In this document: positions 7,394 through 15,206 of the stretch, in pieces
Numbering within the stretch: the stretch's first letter is position 1
Layout: the number at the start of each line of letters is the position of its first letter
Source: WTGJ01 sp965237765
GTDB taxonomy: Bacteria; Chloroflexota; Anaerolineae; Aggregatilineales; Phototrophicaceae
Assembly (NCBI GenBank): GCA_965237765.1
Contig: OZ250157.1
Location: forward strand, 62,001-126,000
Direction: 5' to 3'
DNA length: 64,000 nt
The notes under the pieces: generated by a model
The model's database searches: none
What the model saw: the letters and a program-made list of their open reading frames with translations, nothing else
Told to the model about the DNA's origin: nothing
Made by a program: the position numbers and the translations under genes

Positions 7394-8994
7394 CGCCGCC
7401 GCTGCCAGCCGACCAGTCTGAGCATGATGAAGAGTGCGACTGCCATCAACGCGAAAACTGTTCTTGTATCCAAGAAAGTGTCGGGCGCTACCACGCTCGC
7501 CGAGCCCAAACCAAAACGCAACACGCTGCCGGGTGGCAACGAAACGTCGGCACCGTAGCTCAGGTAACTTCGGCCATTAAGCGTCTCTCCACCGAGCGCG
7601 GGCAAGTCCGCACCGAGCAGAGTCCATTCCTCCACTGGCAACAAAATGCGTAGCGCGCCATCCAGGCCATAGGGCAAGCGATATTCATAGACCGCTAGGG
7701 CGCTCCGCGGTAGCAAGTATTGCAGCCCGACCAATTCACCCGCGCCCGGCAGAATCGGTTGCCAACCGAAAATGGTGTTTTCTGCTCGATCATAGTCCTG
7801 CCGTTCGGGCGCAGCAATCTCCGGCAGATTGGCGCCGGCCGGCAAGGGCAGTTGCCATGCCTGTGTCTCCATCTCGGCGTATAGCTGCGCGGAGGGATTG
7901 GTGAGTCTAAAGGCTTGAGTCACTACGACAAAATCGCCCATCTCTTGTGTATTTGCTGGCTGGAATTGCAATGCCAGCGAATCCTGCCGCAACACCTCAG
8001 CGCCATCCGTGAGCGCATATAGAGGCAAGGATCGGATCGCTGTCAACTCCTCCACGCGATAATAGAGGCTACGGTACACCTCAACGCCGGCAACCGCATG
8101 GGCTTGATAAAGCCAATCAGTAACCAGCGGTAGATCCACCACTTGCGCGTGGGTTCCCTCCTGCATTTCCGCCGGCCATCGCTCGTGGGTCCGCCCATTG
8201 GCACTAGCGCTCACCCACACATCCGTGTCCGCTTCACCCCATTCTGCCGGCAAGCTGAGCGTAACGTTCGTCCGGGGCAATTCCAATGGCGGCAAGGGCT
8301 CGACTTCCGCCCAATACTCCACCCCACCGAGGCTGAGGCTGCGCACAAATCGCGTGAGGGCACGCAGATCTTCACCATCCAAAGCCACGGCGATGAGCAA
8401 TTCAGTATGCATCGCGCGGATCGACTCCATTAGTTGCTCATCGCTGAATTGGCTGAGGCGATCCAAATCACGAAAATCAGGGAGCGGTGGACTCATGGCC
8501 GCGCTGCCTGGGCTCTCACCTTCACCCGTCGCGCCATGGCAGGCCGCGCAATTCACCGCCCAAAGCGATGCACCTTCTTCCAAATCCACATCCGAATAGG
8601 CGAGCGTGTAGCTATACCAGGCCAACTCCCAGCGGTCGGCCGCATGCAGGCTCGACCAAGGCGGCATCAAGCGCTCCAGCCGCCCATTGGTGATTGTATC
8701 GAACCACTCTTGTGGCGATTGCCCGGCCTGCCCGCCAAGACGGAAATTACCAGGTGGCGGCACCTGCCCGCTGAGCGCCAATTGGCCATCGCCCGCGCCC
8801 TGCTCGCCATGGCAAGCGGCGCAATTCTCAGAAAATAGCGCCGCGCCAACAGCTGCCACGGGTCGCGCCGATAATGAGGCCAGCTCCGCTGGCGTGGGCG
8901 AATGCGGTGGCGGCAGGGTGCGCAGGACTTCCGGCCCGGCCCCACAAGCGACAAGTAACAGAGCGCAAAATCCAAACAGGAGAACAGATTTCAT
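7390..8994 (-). CDS. Dihaem cytochrome c lipoprotein in the ccm operon
   Basis: A 534-residue exported protein. The start at 8994 gives a lipoprotein signal (LLLVAC, Cys17). Two cytochrome c domains follow, with CAACH at about 58-62 and 149-153 and likely Met ligands in RLMPPWSSL and AAMSPPLPD. The remaining 330 residues form a beta-rich extracytoplasmic domain that I do not recognise, ending in one C-terminal helix (FALMAVALFIML) and an Arg tail. The frame is open upstream to 9363, but that part is antisense to ccmG. It sits between ccmG and ccmA, so it is probably a client or electron partner of the pathway. Its role is unknown. Confidence 0.88.
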   Translation of the reverse strand: MKSVLLFGFCALLLVACGAGPEVLRTLPPPHSPTPAELASLSARPVAAVGAALFSENCAACHGEQGAGDGQLALSGQVPPPGNFRLGGQAGQSPQEWFDTITNGRLERLMPPWSSLHAADRWELAWYSYTLAYSDVDLEEGASLWAVNCAACHGATGEGESPGSAAMSPPLPDFRDLDRLSQFSDEQLMESIRAMHTELLIAVALDGEDLRALTRFVRSLSLGGVEYWAEVEPLPPLELPRTNVTLSLPAEWGEADTDVWVSASANGRTHERWPAEMQEGTHAQVVDLPLVTDWLYQAHAVAGVEVYRSLYYRVEELTAIRSLPLYALTDGAEVLRQDSLALQFQPANTQEMGDFVVVTQAFRLTNPSAQLYAEMETQAWQLPLPAGANLPEIAAPERQDYDRAENTIFGWQPILPGAGELVGLQYLLPRSALAVYEYRLPYGLDGALRILLPVEEWTLLGADLPALGGETLNGRSYLSYGADVSLPPGSVLRFGLGSASVVAPDTFLDTRTVFALMAVALFIMLRLVGWQRRR

Positions 8995-9001
8995 TACGAA
9001 C

Positions 9002-9553
9002 TCACGCGCCGGCCGCCAGTGCGCGCTCAATTTCCCGCGCCAGGCGTCTTTCGTCGATGGGCCCTGCCTGGAAATACAGGATTTGCCCCGCGCGGTCGAT
9101 GAGAAAGGTTTCGGGCGCGCCCTGAATGCGAAAATCCTCGCTGATGCGCTGCGCAATATCCAAACCGTTGGGGTAATCGATGCCGTAATGTTCCAGATAT
9201 GCGCGAGCGTCGCGCTCGGTATCCAGATAAGCGACCCCGACGAAAACGACCCCTTGCTGGCGGTAGCGCTCCCAAAGGCGCTGCAAATCCGCCGCTTCCT
9301 GATGGCACGCGACGCACCAGCTTCCCCAGAAATTGACCAGTACCACCTCTCCGCGGAAAGCACTGGTATCGATGCGTCCGTGCTCGAATGTGTCTAACCG
9401 GAAGGTGGGCGCGATCCGCCCAACCGCTTCGCCAGATTGTCCTTCCTGCCACAATTGAGCCGCGATGGCCGCCATAAACAAAGCGAACGCCAGCAGGCCG
9501 AGGAATGTCCAGCGCCAGGCGCGTGTCGGTTTGATTGCTCCTGACTCAGCCAT
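9002..9553 (-). CDS. ccmG: Thioredoxin-like thiol-disulfide reductase CcmG/ResA
   Basis: A membrane-anchored periplasm-side thioredoxin that reduces the apocytochrome CxxCH thiols. It has one N-terminal helix (WTFLGLLAFALFMAAIAAQLW), then the TlpA/ResA domain with FWGSWCVACHQEA (active site CVAC), the cis-proline region GAPETFLID and a C-terminal helix. About 183 residues. The ATG at 9553 overlaps the end of ccmH by eight bases; a GTG at 9562 is also in frame. Confidence 0.93.
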   Translation of the reverse strand: MAESGAIKPTRAWRWTFLGLLAFALFMAAIAAQLWQEGQSGEAVGRIAPTFRLDTFEHGRIDTSAFRGEVVLVNFWGSWCVACHQEAADLQRLWERYRQQGVVFVGVAYLDTERDARAYLEHYGIDYPNGLDIAQRISEDFRIQGAPETFLIDRAGQILYFQAGPIDERRLAREIERALAAGA

Positions 9554-9926
9554 GCGTGTCACGGCGCCGATTGCGCAGGACGACTGTCCCGGAGATCAGC
9601 ACGACCAGCAGTAGCGGGATATACGTCAGGATCTGTCCGGTCGAATCCGCAGGCGATCCCAGCACTTCCGCGCCATATTGCGCGACGAAAGCGGCGATGA
9701 CATCTTCGTCGCTTTGCCCCGCCGCGAGCTGGCGTCGCACTTCTTCGCGCCATTGCTGGCAGGTTTGCGTGGCGCAAACGGCTAGGGCCTGGTTCGCGCA
9801 TGTTGGGCAATAGAGGCGCGCCGCCACGCGGTTGACATCATCGTCGCTGATGTCTTCTTGGGCGGCAGCGGGCGTCAGCACCAGGATAACAGCCAATATC
9901 CACACCAACCACCACCAACGGGCCAT
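9546..9926 (-). CDS. ccmH: Cytochrome c maturation protein CcmH
   Basis: A 126-residue thiol oxidoreductase of the haem lyase complex. It has a signal peptide (to about residue 22), the LYCPTCANQAL motif that corresponds to the usual LRCPxCQNQ, a helical QWREEVRRQLAAGQSDEDVIAAFVAQYG segment and a C-terminal membrane helix. An additional CATQTC pair follows the active site. It overlaps ccmF (TGATG) and ccmG. Confidence 0.94.
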   Translation of the reverse strand: MARWWWLVWILAVILVLTPAAAQEDISDDDVNRVAARLYCPTCANQALAVCATQTCQQWREEVRRQLAAGQSDEDVIAAFVAQYGAEVLGSPADSTGQILTYIPLLLVVLISGTVVLRNRRRDTHG

Positions 9927-12037
9927 CAGTTCAACGCCCTACTCGCGCGTCTATCATCGCGCATTTCTCCCACTGACAGTGCGCTGCCCCAACCACACAG
10001 CCAGGTGCCACACGCCAATAACAACCCGCCCCACCAGACCAACCCAACGAGCGGATTCAAATAAATCTTGAAAGTCGCCCGTTCGTATAGCGCCGCGCGC
10101 GCCGCCTCGGCCGTTTGCCAGGGCACAAGCAGGACGTACAAATCATGCGCCAGCGGCCGATGCACGCCCGCTACCGTCATCGTCAAATCAGGGAAATAAT
10201 CGAGGCGCGGCTGGAGGGTGGCGATCGCTTCGCCATCACGCGAGATTTCGACATTCGCGATATCGAGCTGTCGGCCGTCTTGCGCGACCGCCGCCTGGTA
10301 ACCCGCATAGCGCAACTCATAGCCACCGAATTGCAGCGCCTCGCCATCCATCGTGAGTGTCCGTTGCGTCTCCTGTTGGAAGAGGCTGCTGGCAGCGATG
10401 CCGATGCCGATGACGACAATGCCGAGGTGCACCAGATACCCGCCGAGGCGCCGGTGATCGCGCCGCCAGCGACGCCAAATGATGGCGATGTTGAGGCTGC
10501 GCTGCCTCCGTTCTTGAAACGGCCGGGCCAATTCCCGCAGGGCCACCAGCCCAGCGAATACAAGCCCGCCAAAGCCTAAGTAACTGCCCATATGTCGGGC
10601 GCCAAGCGCAACCAGGAGGATTAATAACACGAGACAGACCGTCAGCGGGCCACGACCCTGCCGCCAGATGCGCCGGCCGTTGCGCGCGCCCCAGGCCGCT
10701 AGCGGTGCAACACCCATCAGCATGAAAATCGCGATGAAGAGCGGCACGCTCACTTGTTCGAAATACGTCACCCGCAAAATTCTTGTCTGACCGAGGACCA
10801 ATTCGCTCACTATAGGCGCGCCGAAGCTGCCCCAGAAAATCGCGAAAATCAGCACTGTAAATAGCAAATTGTTCAACGCGAACAGGAATTCGCGGCTGCT
10901 CCAATGCAGGATGCGCCAATCGGCGCGCAGCTCGCCACGGTGGTACCTCCAGGCGATGAGCGCGCCGGCCAGTAGCGTCATCCCCGCCCAAAAGAAAAAC
11001 AACGGCCAACCGATTTCGCTGCGTGCGAAGCTATGCACGCTCTCCACCAGGCCGCTGCGCGTTGCGAACGTGGCGAAGAGCACAGAAGAGAATGCCAATG
11101 TGACGAGGAAGAGATTCCAGGTCTTGAAGATGCCCCGCTTTTCTTGGAGCAGCAGGCTATGCAGCAAGGCTGTCCCAGTCAACCAGGGCAGGAAGGCGGC
11201 ATTTTCCACTGGATCCCAACCCCAATAACCGCCCCAGCCGAGCACGTCATACGCCCAACGCCCCCCCAGCAACAAACCTACGCCCAAACACAACCAGGCG
11301 ATAAGCAACCAGCGCCGCGTCATGCGCAACCATCGTTCATTCACTTCGCCGCGGATCAGCGCCGCCAACGCGAAGGCGAAGGGCATCACCATGCCCACGA
11401 AACCCAGATAGAGCAGTGGCGGATGGATGAGCATCGCGGGATGCCGCAACAACGAACTACCGCCACGCGCGGAAAGGGCCAGCGCTTCCCGTAGTGGCTC
11501 TTGCGCGTAGACAATATCTGCCGGCCGCAACACATAATCCTGCAAACTCCCGCTGGCATAATATCCTTCTGTGAGCCAAAAACGGGCGAACGGATTCTCG
11601 ACGAAGAGCACCAATCCGCTGAAAAAGGCGACGACCATCAGCGCCACCATCAACGCCGATAAGAGCAGCGCCCGCTCGCGCCGCCAATGGATGAGGGCCG
11701 CGGCCGTCGTGAAACCACTCATCAGCGCCGACCAGAAGAGCAATGAACCCCGTTGCCCGCCCCAGAGCGCGCTGAGCCGCAAGTGAGTTGGCGTTGCCGG
11801 CGCCGTCGTTTCCCAGACAAAACTCAATTGATATTGCTCGTTCAGGAGAGCCATCCACAAGACTACGATGGCCAACAATAGCAAACCGAAATTGGCGAAG
11901 ACGGCGTAGCGGATGCTGCGCGTCAACCGCGAATCAGGCGCAAATGGGCGCGGCATTTGCCAGAGGGCCGCGCCGATGCCAAAAAGCGCGGCCAACCAAG
12001 ACAGGGCCAACGCACTAGAGCCAATCTCTGCGTACAT
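9926..12037 (-). CDS. ccmF: Haem lyase CcmF
   Basis: The large polytopic subunit (703 residues) that attaches haem to apocytochrome c. The WWD-type haem-handling motif is clear (WGGYWGWDPVENAAFLPWL), together with RHPAMLIHPPLLYLGFVGM, HSFARSEIGW and a long periplasmic C-terminal region before the last helix. Length fits the family (about 640-700). It follows ccmE by 40 bases and overlaps ccmH. Confidence 0.96.
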   Translation of the reverse strand: MYAEIGSSALALSWLAALFGIGAALWQMPRPFAPDSRLTRSIRYAVFANFGLLLLAIVVLWMALLNEQYQLSFVWETTAPATPTHLRLSALWGGQRGSLLFWSALMSGFTTAAALIHWRRERALLLSALMVALMVVAFFSGLVLFVENPFARFWLTEGYYASGSLQDYVLRPADIVYAQEPLREALALSARGGSSLLRHPAMLIHPPLLYLGFVGMVMPFAFALAALIRGEVNERWLRMTRRWLLIAWLCLGVGLLLGGRWAYDVLGWGGYWGWDPVENAAFLPWLTGTALLHSLLLQEKRGIFKTWNLFLVTLAFSSVLFATFATRSGLVESVHSFARSEIGWPLFFFWAGMTLLAGALIAWRYHRGELRADWRILHWSSREFLFALNNLLFTVLIFAIFWGSFGAPIVSELVLGQTRILRVTYFEQVSVPLFIAIFMLMGVAPLAAWGARNGRRIWRQGRGPLTVCLVLLILLVALGARHMGSYLGFGGLVFAGLVALRELARPFQERRQRSLNIAIIWRRWRRDHRRLGGYLVHLGIVVIGIGIAASSLFQQETQRTLTMDGEALQFGGYELRYAGYQAAVAQDGRQLDIANVEISRDGEAIATLQPRLDYFPDLTMTVAGVHRPLAHDLYVLLVPWQTAEAARAALYERATFKIYLNPLVGLVWWGGLLLACGTWLCGWGSALSVGEMRDDRRASRALN

Positions 12038-12077
12038 CCTCGCCCCCTCAGGGCGCTTTAGCGATTAGCCTTCGCGA

Positions 12078-12629
12078 TCAACCGATTGGCAACAGATCTT
12101 CATGCTCCGGCAGGTCGCCGAATCGAGTGGGACATTTGAATTGCAGCTGCGTGGCATGAAAGACGCCATCCACGCCCAGAGAGCCACTCACGATCGCCTG
12201 CGCGTGATCTTGCAACTGCCCTGGCATCACTTCCCCATCCAGCTGGATCGTCAACCGCGCCCGCTCAGGATCATTGGCCGCCTCAAAAAGCGCGCGTGAA
12301 AGGTCTTCGCTGCGCGTCGGCATATGGGCGACAGTGAAACGCAACCGTAGATTTTCTACATCGTACTCGATGGATGGCCCGAGTACGGCACCGACGATTT
12401 GCGCCGGCTGCCCAATGTAAGCAGTGTCGGCCTGTAAATCTTCCACCGTGATGAAGAATTGCCCACCGTTGAGGTTGCTGCTCACCAATAAATAGGCCAG
12501 CGCCGTAGCCAATAAAGCAAGGCCAAAGATATACGACGCGCGTCGGGGCCTCTGATCATTCGCGCCACCCTGTGCGCACTTTTCCCAGGCAGCCGCTTCG
12601 GCGAATTCGCTCATCTCAAGGAGCGCCAT
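12078..12629 (-). CDS. ccmE: Haem chaperone CcmE, Cys-type variant
   Basis: A membrane-anchored haem chaperone. It has one helix (YIFGLALLATALAYLLVSSNL) and an OB-fold domain (FFITVEDLQAD, then IVGAVLGPSIEYD, then LRFTVAHM). At the site of the usual haem-binding His-x3-Tyr it reads FKCPTRFGD, with Cys at residue 166 and Phe at 170. That is a Cys-type CcmE in which even the conserved Tyr is Phe. The start may be ATG 12629 (overlapping the upstream gene) or ATG 12614 (one base after its stop); no strong Shine-Dalgarno sequence decides. Confidence 0.9.
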   Translation of the reverse strand: MALLEMSEFAEAAAWEKCAQGGANDQRPRRASYIFGLALLATALAYLLVSSNLNGGQFFITVEDLQADTAYIGQPAQIVGAVLGPSIEYDVENLRLRFTVAHMPTRSEDLSRALFEAANDPERARLTIQLDGEVMPGQLQDHAQAIVSGSLGVDGVFHATQLQFKCPTRFGDLPEHEDLLPIG

Positions 12630-12852
12630 TTTCCGAAAGATTTGAACCGCCCAGTCGTTCGCGCACGATAAAGGTGAGGCCGACGAGGAAGATCGCGCCC
12701 AGCCCCATCAGCAAAACGAGCAAGCTTCCGCCAGGCGGAGCCCCGTTCACCGCTTCATCTTGCGCCAACGCTACCGTAGCGAGTGGCAGCTGGGCAACGA
12801 TGACCAGCGCGCGCCTTAAACCTTTTACGCAGTTTCCCTTGACAGCCATCAC
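12616..12852 (-). CDS. Small exported membrane protein, unknown
   Basis: A 78-residue protein with an N-terminal signal peptide (ending near VALAQ) and one C-terminal helix (SLLVLLMGLGAIFLVGLTFIV) followed by a short charged tail. I do not recognise a family. It is held in the operon by ATGA overlap with the cytochrome c gene upstream and overlaps ccmE downstream, so it is likely translated with them. It could be a small cytochrome-complex subunit or a maturation helper. Confidence 0.72.
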   Translation of the reverse strand: MMAVKGNCVKGLRRALVIVAQLPLATVALAQDEAVNGAPPGGSLLVLLMGLGAIFLVGLTFIVRERLGGSNLSENGAP

Positions 12853-13535
12853 TCTGCGATCTCCTGGTCCTGGCTTTCAATATACGCGATCAAATCCGCC
12901 AGGTCTTGTAAATCCAGTTGATCGCCTAGGTTCGACGGCATGAGCGCGTTGCTATAACCCGGCGCAATGTAGTCTTCTGGCAATATCAAGCTTTCTACTA
13001 GGTAACGCTCGACTGTATAACCTGAAAGAGACGGCAACCTTTGTTTGAGTACGCGCGTGTAGCTACCTTCAGTAGTGGGGGCGATGAGACCGTTGTGGCA
13101 GGTGGAGCAGGTCAAACTCGAGCCGCTGAACGTAGACTCACCGCCGTTATAAAGCGTAAGTCCGCGCAGGGGATCGCCATGTATTCCACCCAGTTGTTCT
13201 ATAATCTCATCCACATCCACACCGACTCGCCTCGTCGCCAAGATATCCTGCACGCTCAGGTATTTCAATAAAAGCGCCACATGCTGCGCGAGTTGCCCTT
13301 CGTCCGGCACATAATCACAGGCTGCGGCGATCGAAAAAAGATCCAGCGCCATCTGGTGGATTGCGGGCATTGTTTCCGCCCCGCCGAGCGCGGCCTGCGC
13401 CTCAATGAGCGCCGTTTCGACTGTGGTATTCGCGCAATCTCCTCGCGCGCCATCCTGCGCAAAAGACACGGTGGCAAACGGCAAGAGCAGCGTAACTGCT
13501 ATCCATCTTACCGCTATGCTTCGGCGCAATGGCAT
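12849..13535 (-). CDS. Exported monohaem cytochrome c
   Basis: A 228-residue cytochrome c. The start MPLRRSIAVRWIAV at 13535 gives a signal peptide ending in SFAQ. One haem site, CSTCHN, lies in the C-terminal half with a likely Met ligand in NALMPSNLGDQL. The sequence around it (YTRVLKQRLPSLSGYTVERYLVESL) resembles the last domain of the neighbouring larger cytochrome, which suggests duplication. It is 16 bases downstream of that gene. It probably takes electrons from the bc complex. Confidence 0.9.
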   Translation of the reverse strand: MPLRRSIAVRWIAVTLLLPFATVSFAQDGARGDCANTTVETALIEAQAALGGAETMPAIHQMALDLFSIAAACDYVPDEGQLAQHVALLLKYLSVQDILATRRVGVDVDEIIEQLGGIHGDPLRGLTLYNGGESTFSGSSLTCSTCHNGLIAPTTEGSYTRVLKQRLPSLSGYTVERYLVESLILPEDYIAPGYSNALMPSNLGDQLDLQDLADLIAYIESQDQEIAE

Positions 13536-13551
13536 TGGCCGATTCCAGCTG

Positions 13552-15144
13552 TTATTGCTGTGTCTGGACGAATGCGAGCAAATCCGCCATGTCTTGCGCG
13601 GTGAGTTGGTTGGGGAAGCCAGTGGGCATGACGACCGCCCAGCTCCCTGGCGCGCCATACGCCGTGGGCCGCAGCACGCTCTCGGCGAAATAACGCTCGG
13701 GTGAATACGCGCCGAATTGAGGCTCAGACAGGCGCTGTTCGAGGATGCGCGTCCAGGTGCCTTGCGTTTCCGGCGCGTTGCCGGCCTGATGACAACTCGC
13801 GCAACCGAGCACGACTAGAGCCTCTGTCGACGTTTCGCCCAGGTAGAGCGCTTCACCGCGCGCTGCGTCACCGGTCAGATTCGCGATAGCCACCAGCGCC
13901 GCATCCACATCGTCGCCGATCGTCTCAACGTCTGCACTGGGGCCACCAAGCCCCGGTTCCAAGGCGAATTGGTTAACGGCCAGCAAGTCGGCCATCGTCC
14001 AATCGCGCTCGTAATTTGCGACGAAATTGGCGAGATCGTTGATTTCATCGTCGCGGAGTGGGCCGCCAGAGGCATTGGACCAGGCGGGCATCTGTTGGTT
14101 GCCACCCCAATAAGAAATGCTTACCGGCCGACCGCTACTGACCGAGCTGAAAACGAAACTATGGAAAGTGCCCTCCCATTCCAGATTATCGATGCGGCTC
14201 GGGCGCCCCGGGTCATAACCGCGGGCGATGGCCGTCGTCATTTCCGTTAAAAGCGCGTCGCGCGCGCGCTGCCGCTCGGCAATGGCGCTGCTGAACGTAT
14301 CCAGCCCGAGGTCTTCCCTCAACTTTGCGGTTTCCTCTTCGTTACCTTCGCCTGCTTCCAATTCCGCCAAGTTTGCGAGACCACGGTCATACGCCTGTTT
14401 TAGGGTAGCCAGTGCGTCGCTCTGGTCGAAGGTTTCCGCCAACTCAGCATTCAATTCCGCTAAGCGATCATCCAGCGCGGTCGCCGCCTCCGCGTCGGGC
14501 GCATCTTCGCCTTCAATCGCGAGTTGCTCCTCGATGGTCATGATATCCGCTACGCGCGCCTCTCGAGACGCGACCTCTTCAGCAATCGCAGCAATCTGCG
14601 CGCTTAGAGAGCCAGCGCCGAGACCTGCGCGCGCGGCGGCAAGCCTTGCCACTGCCTCTTCATCACTCAACGTCAATAATTCTTTATATTCGCCGATCTG
14701 CTCAGTCAGTTGTTGGGCGGCATCGCTGCTAGCATCGAGTTCTGCCAACTGTGCTTCCCAATCGGCGATTTGGGCGGTGACAACTGCTTCGTCAGCGCCA
14801 AGCACGACGACTTCCAGTAAGGCGGCCGCTTCTTGGGCACGAAGCTGAGCGATCTGCTCATCAACCGCCGCTAAGTAATCATGTCCGAAGAGTTGGGGGT
14901 TGTTCAGCCCCGGTGCGAAACCGGCGATGCCGATGCCGTCGACGCCATGACAAGACGCGCAATTGGAGACGAAGAGCGTCGCGCCGTTTTCGATAGAACG
15001 TCCCGAGAATTGCTCTTCGAAGGCTGCCATACGTGGGCGCTCGTTGATCGCAACCCACCCCAGAAGCACCATCGTCACCACAAAAGTGGAGATACCGAAA
15101 AGGATACGGTTGTCAATGCCCTGGAAGAGGTGTCGTCCAATCAT
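13552..15144 (-). CDS. Dihaem cytochrome c with inserted coiled coil
   Basis: A 530-residue membrane-anchored cytochrome. One N-terminal helix (about 15-33) leads to haem site 1, CASCH, at 62-66. The expected Met ligand of this domain (NQQMPAWS, Met352) comes only after about 220 residues of Ala/Glu/Leu-rich sequence (about 85-305) with coiled-coil character (for example IADWEAQLAELDA and LDDRLAELNAELAE). Haem site 2, CASCH, is at 448-452 with Met near 506 (VVMPTGF). It is probably the bc-complex cytochrome c subunit. The insertion is the odd feature; see findings. Confidence 0.92.
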   Translation of the reverse strand: MIGRHLFQGIDNRILFGISTFVVTMVLLGWVAINERPRMAAFEEQFSGRSIENGATLFVSNCASCHGVDGIGIAGFAPGLNNPQLFGHDYLAAVDEQIAQLRAQEAAALLEVVVLGADEAVVTAQIADWEAQLAELDASSDAAQQLTEQIGEYKELLTLSDEEAVARLAAARAGLGAGSLSAQIAAIAEEVASREARVADIMTIEEQLAIEGEDAPDAEAATALDDRLAELNAELAETFDQSDALATLKQAYDRGLANLAELEAGEGNEEETAKLREDLGLDTFSSAIAERQRARDALLTEMTTAIARGYDPGRPSRIDNLEWEGTFHSFVFSSVSSGRPVSISYWGGNQQMPAWSNASGGPLRDDEINDLANFVANYERDWTMADLLAVNQFALEPGLGGPSADVETIGDDVDAALVAIANLTGDAARGEALYLGETSTEALVVLGCASCHQAGNAPETQGTWTRILEQRLSEPQFGAYSPERYFAESVLRPTAYGAPGSWAVVMPTGFPNQLTAQDMADLLAFVQTQQ

Positions 15145-15206
15145 GCGCCTTCGCTCATTCCGGATGCCTTCCCGCGTTTATGCTTCACTTCTCGCGCGCC
15201 CATCGA

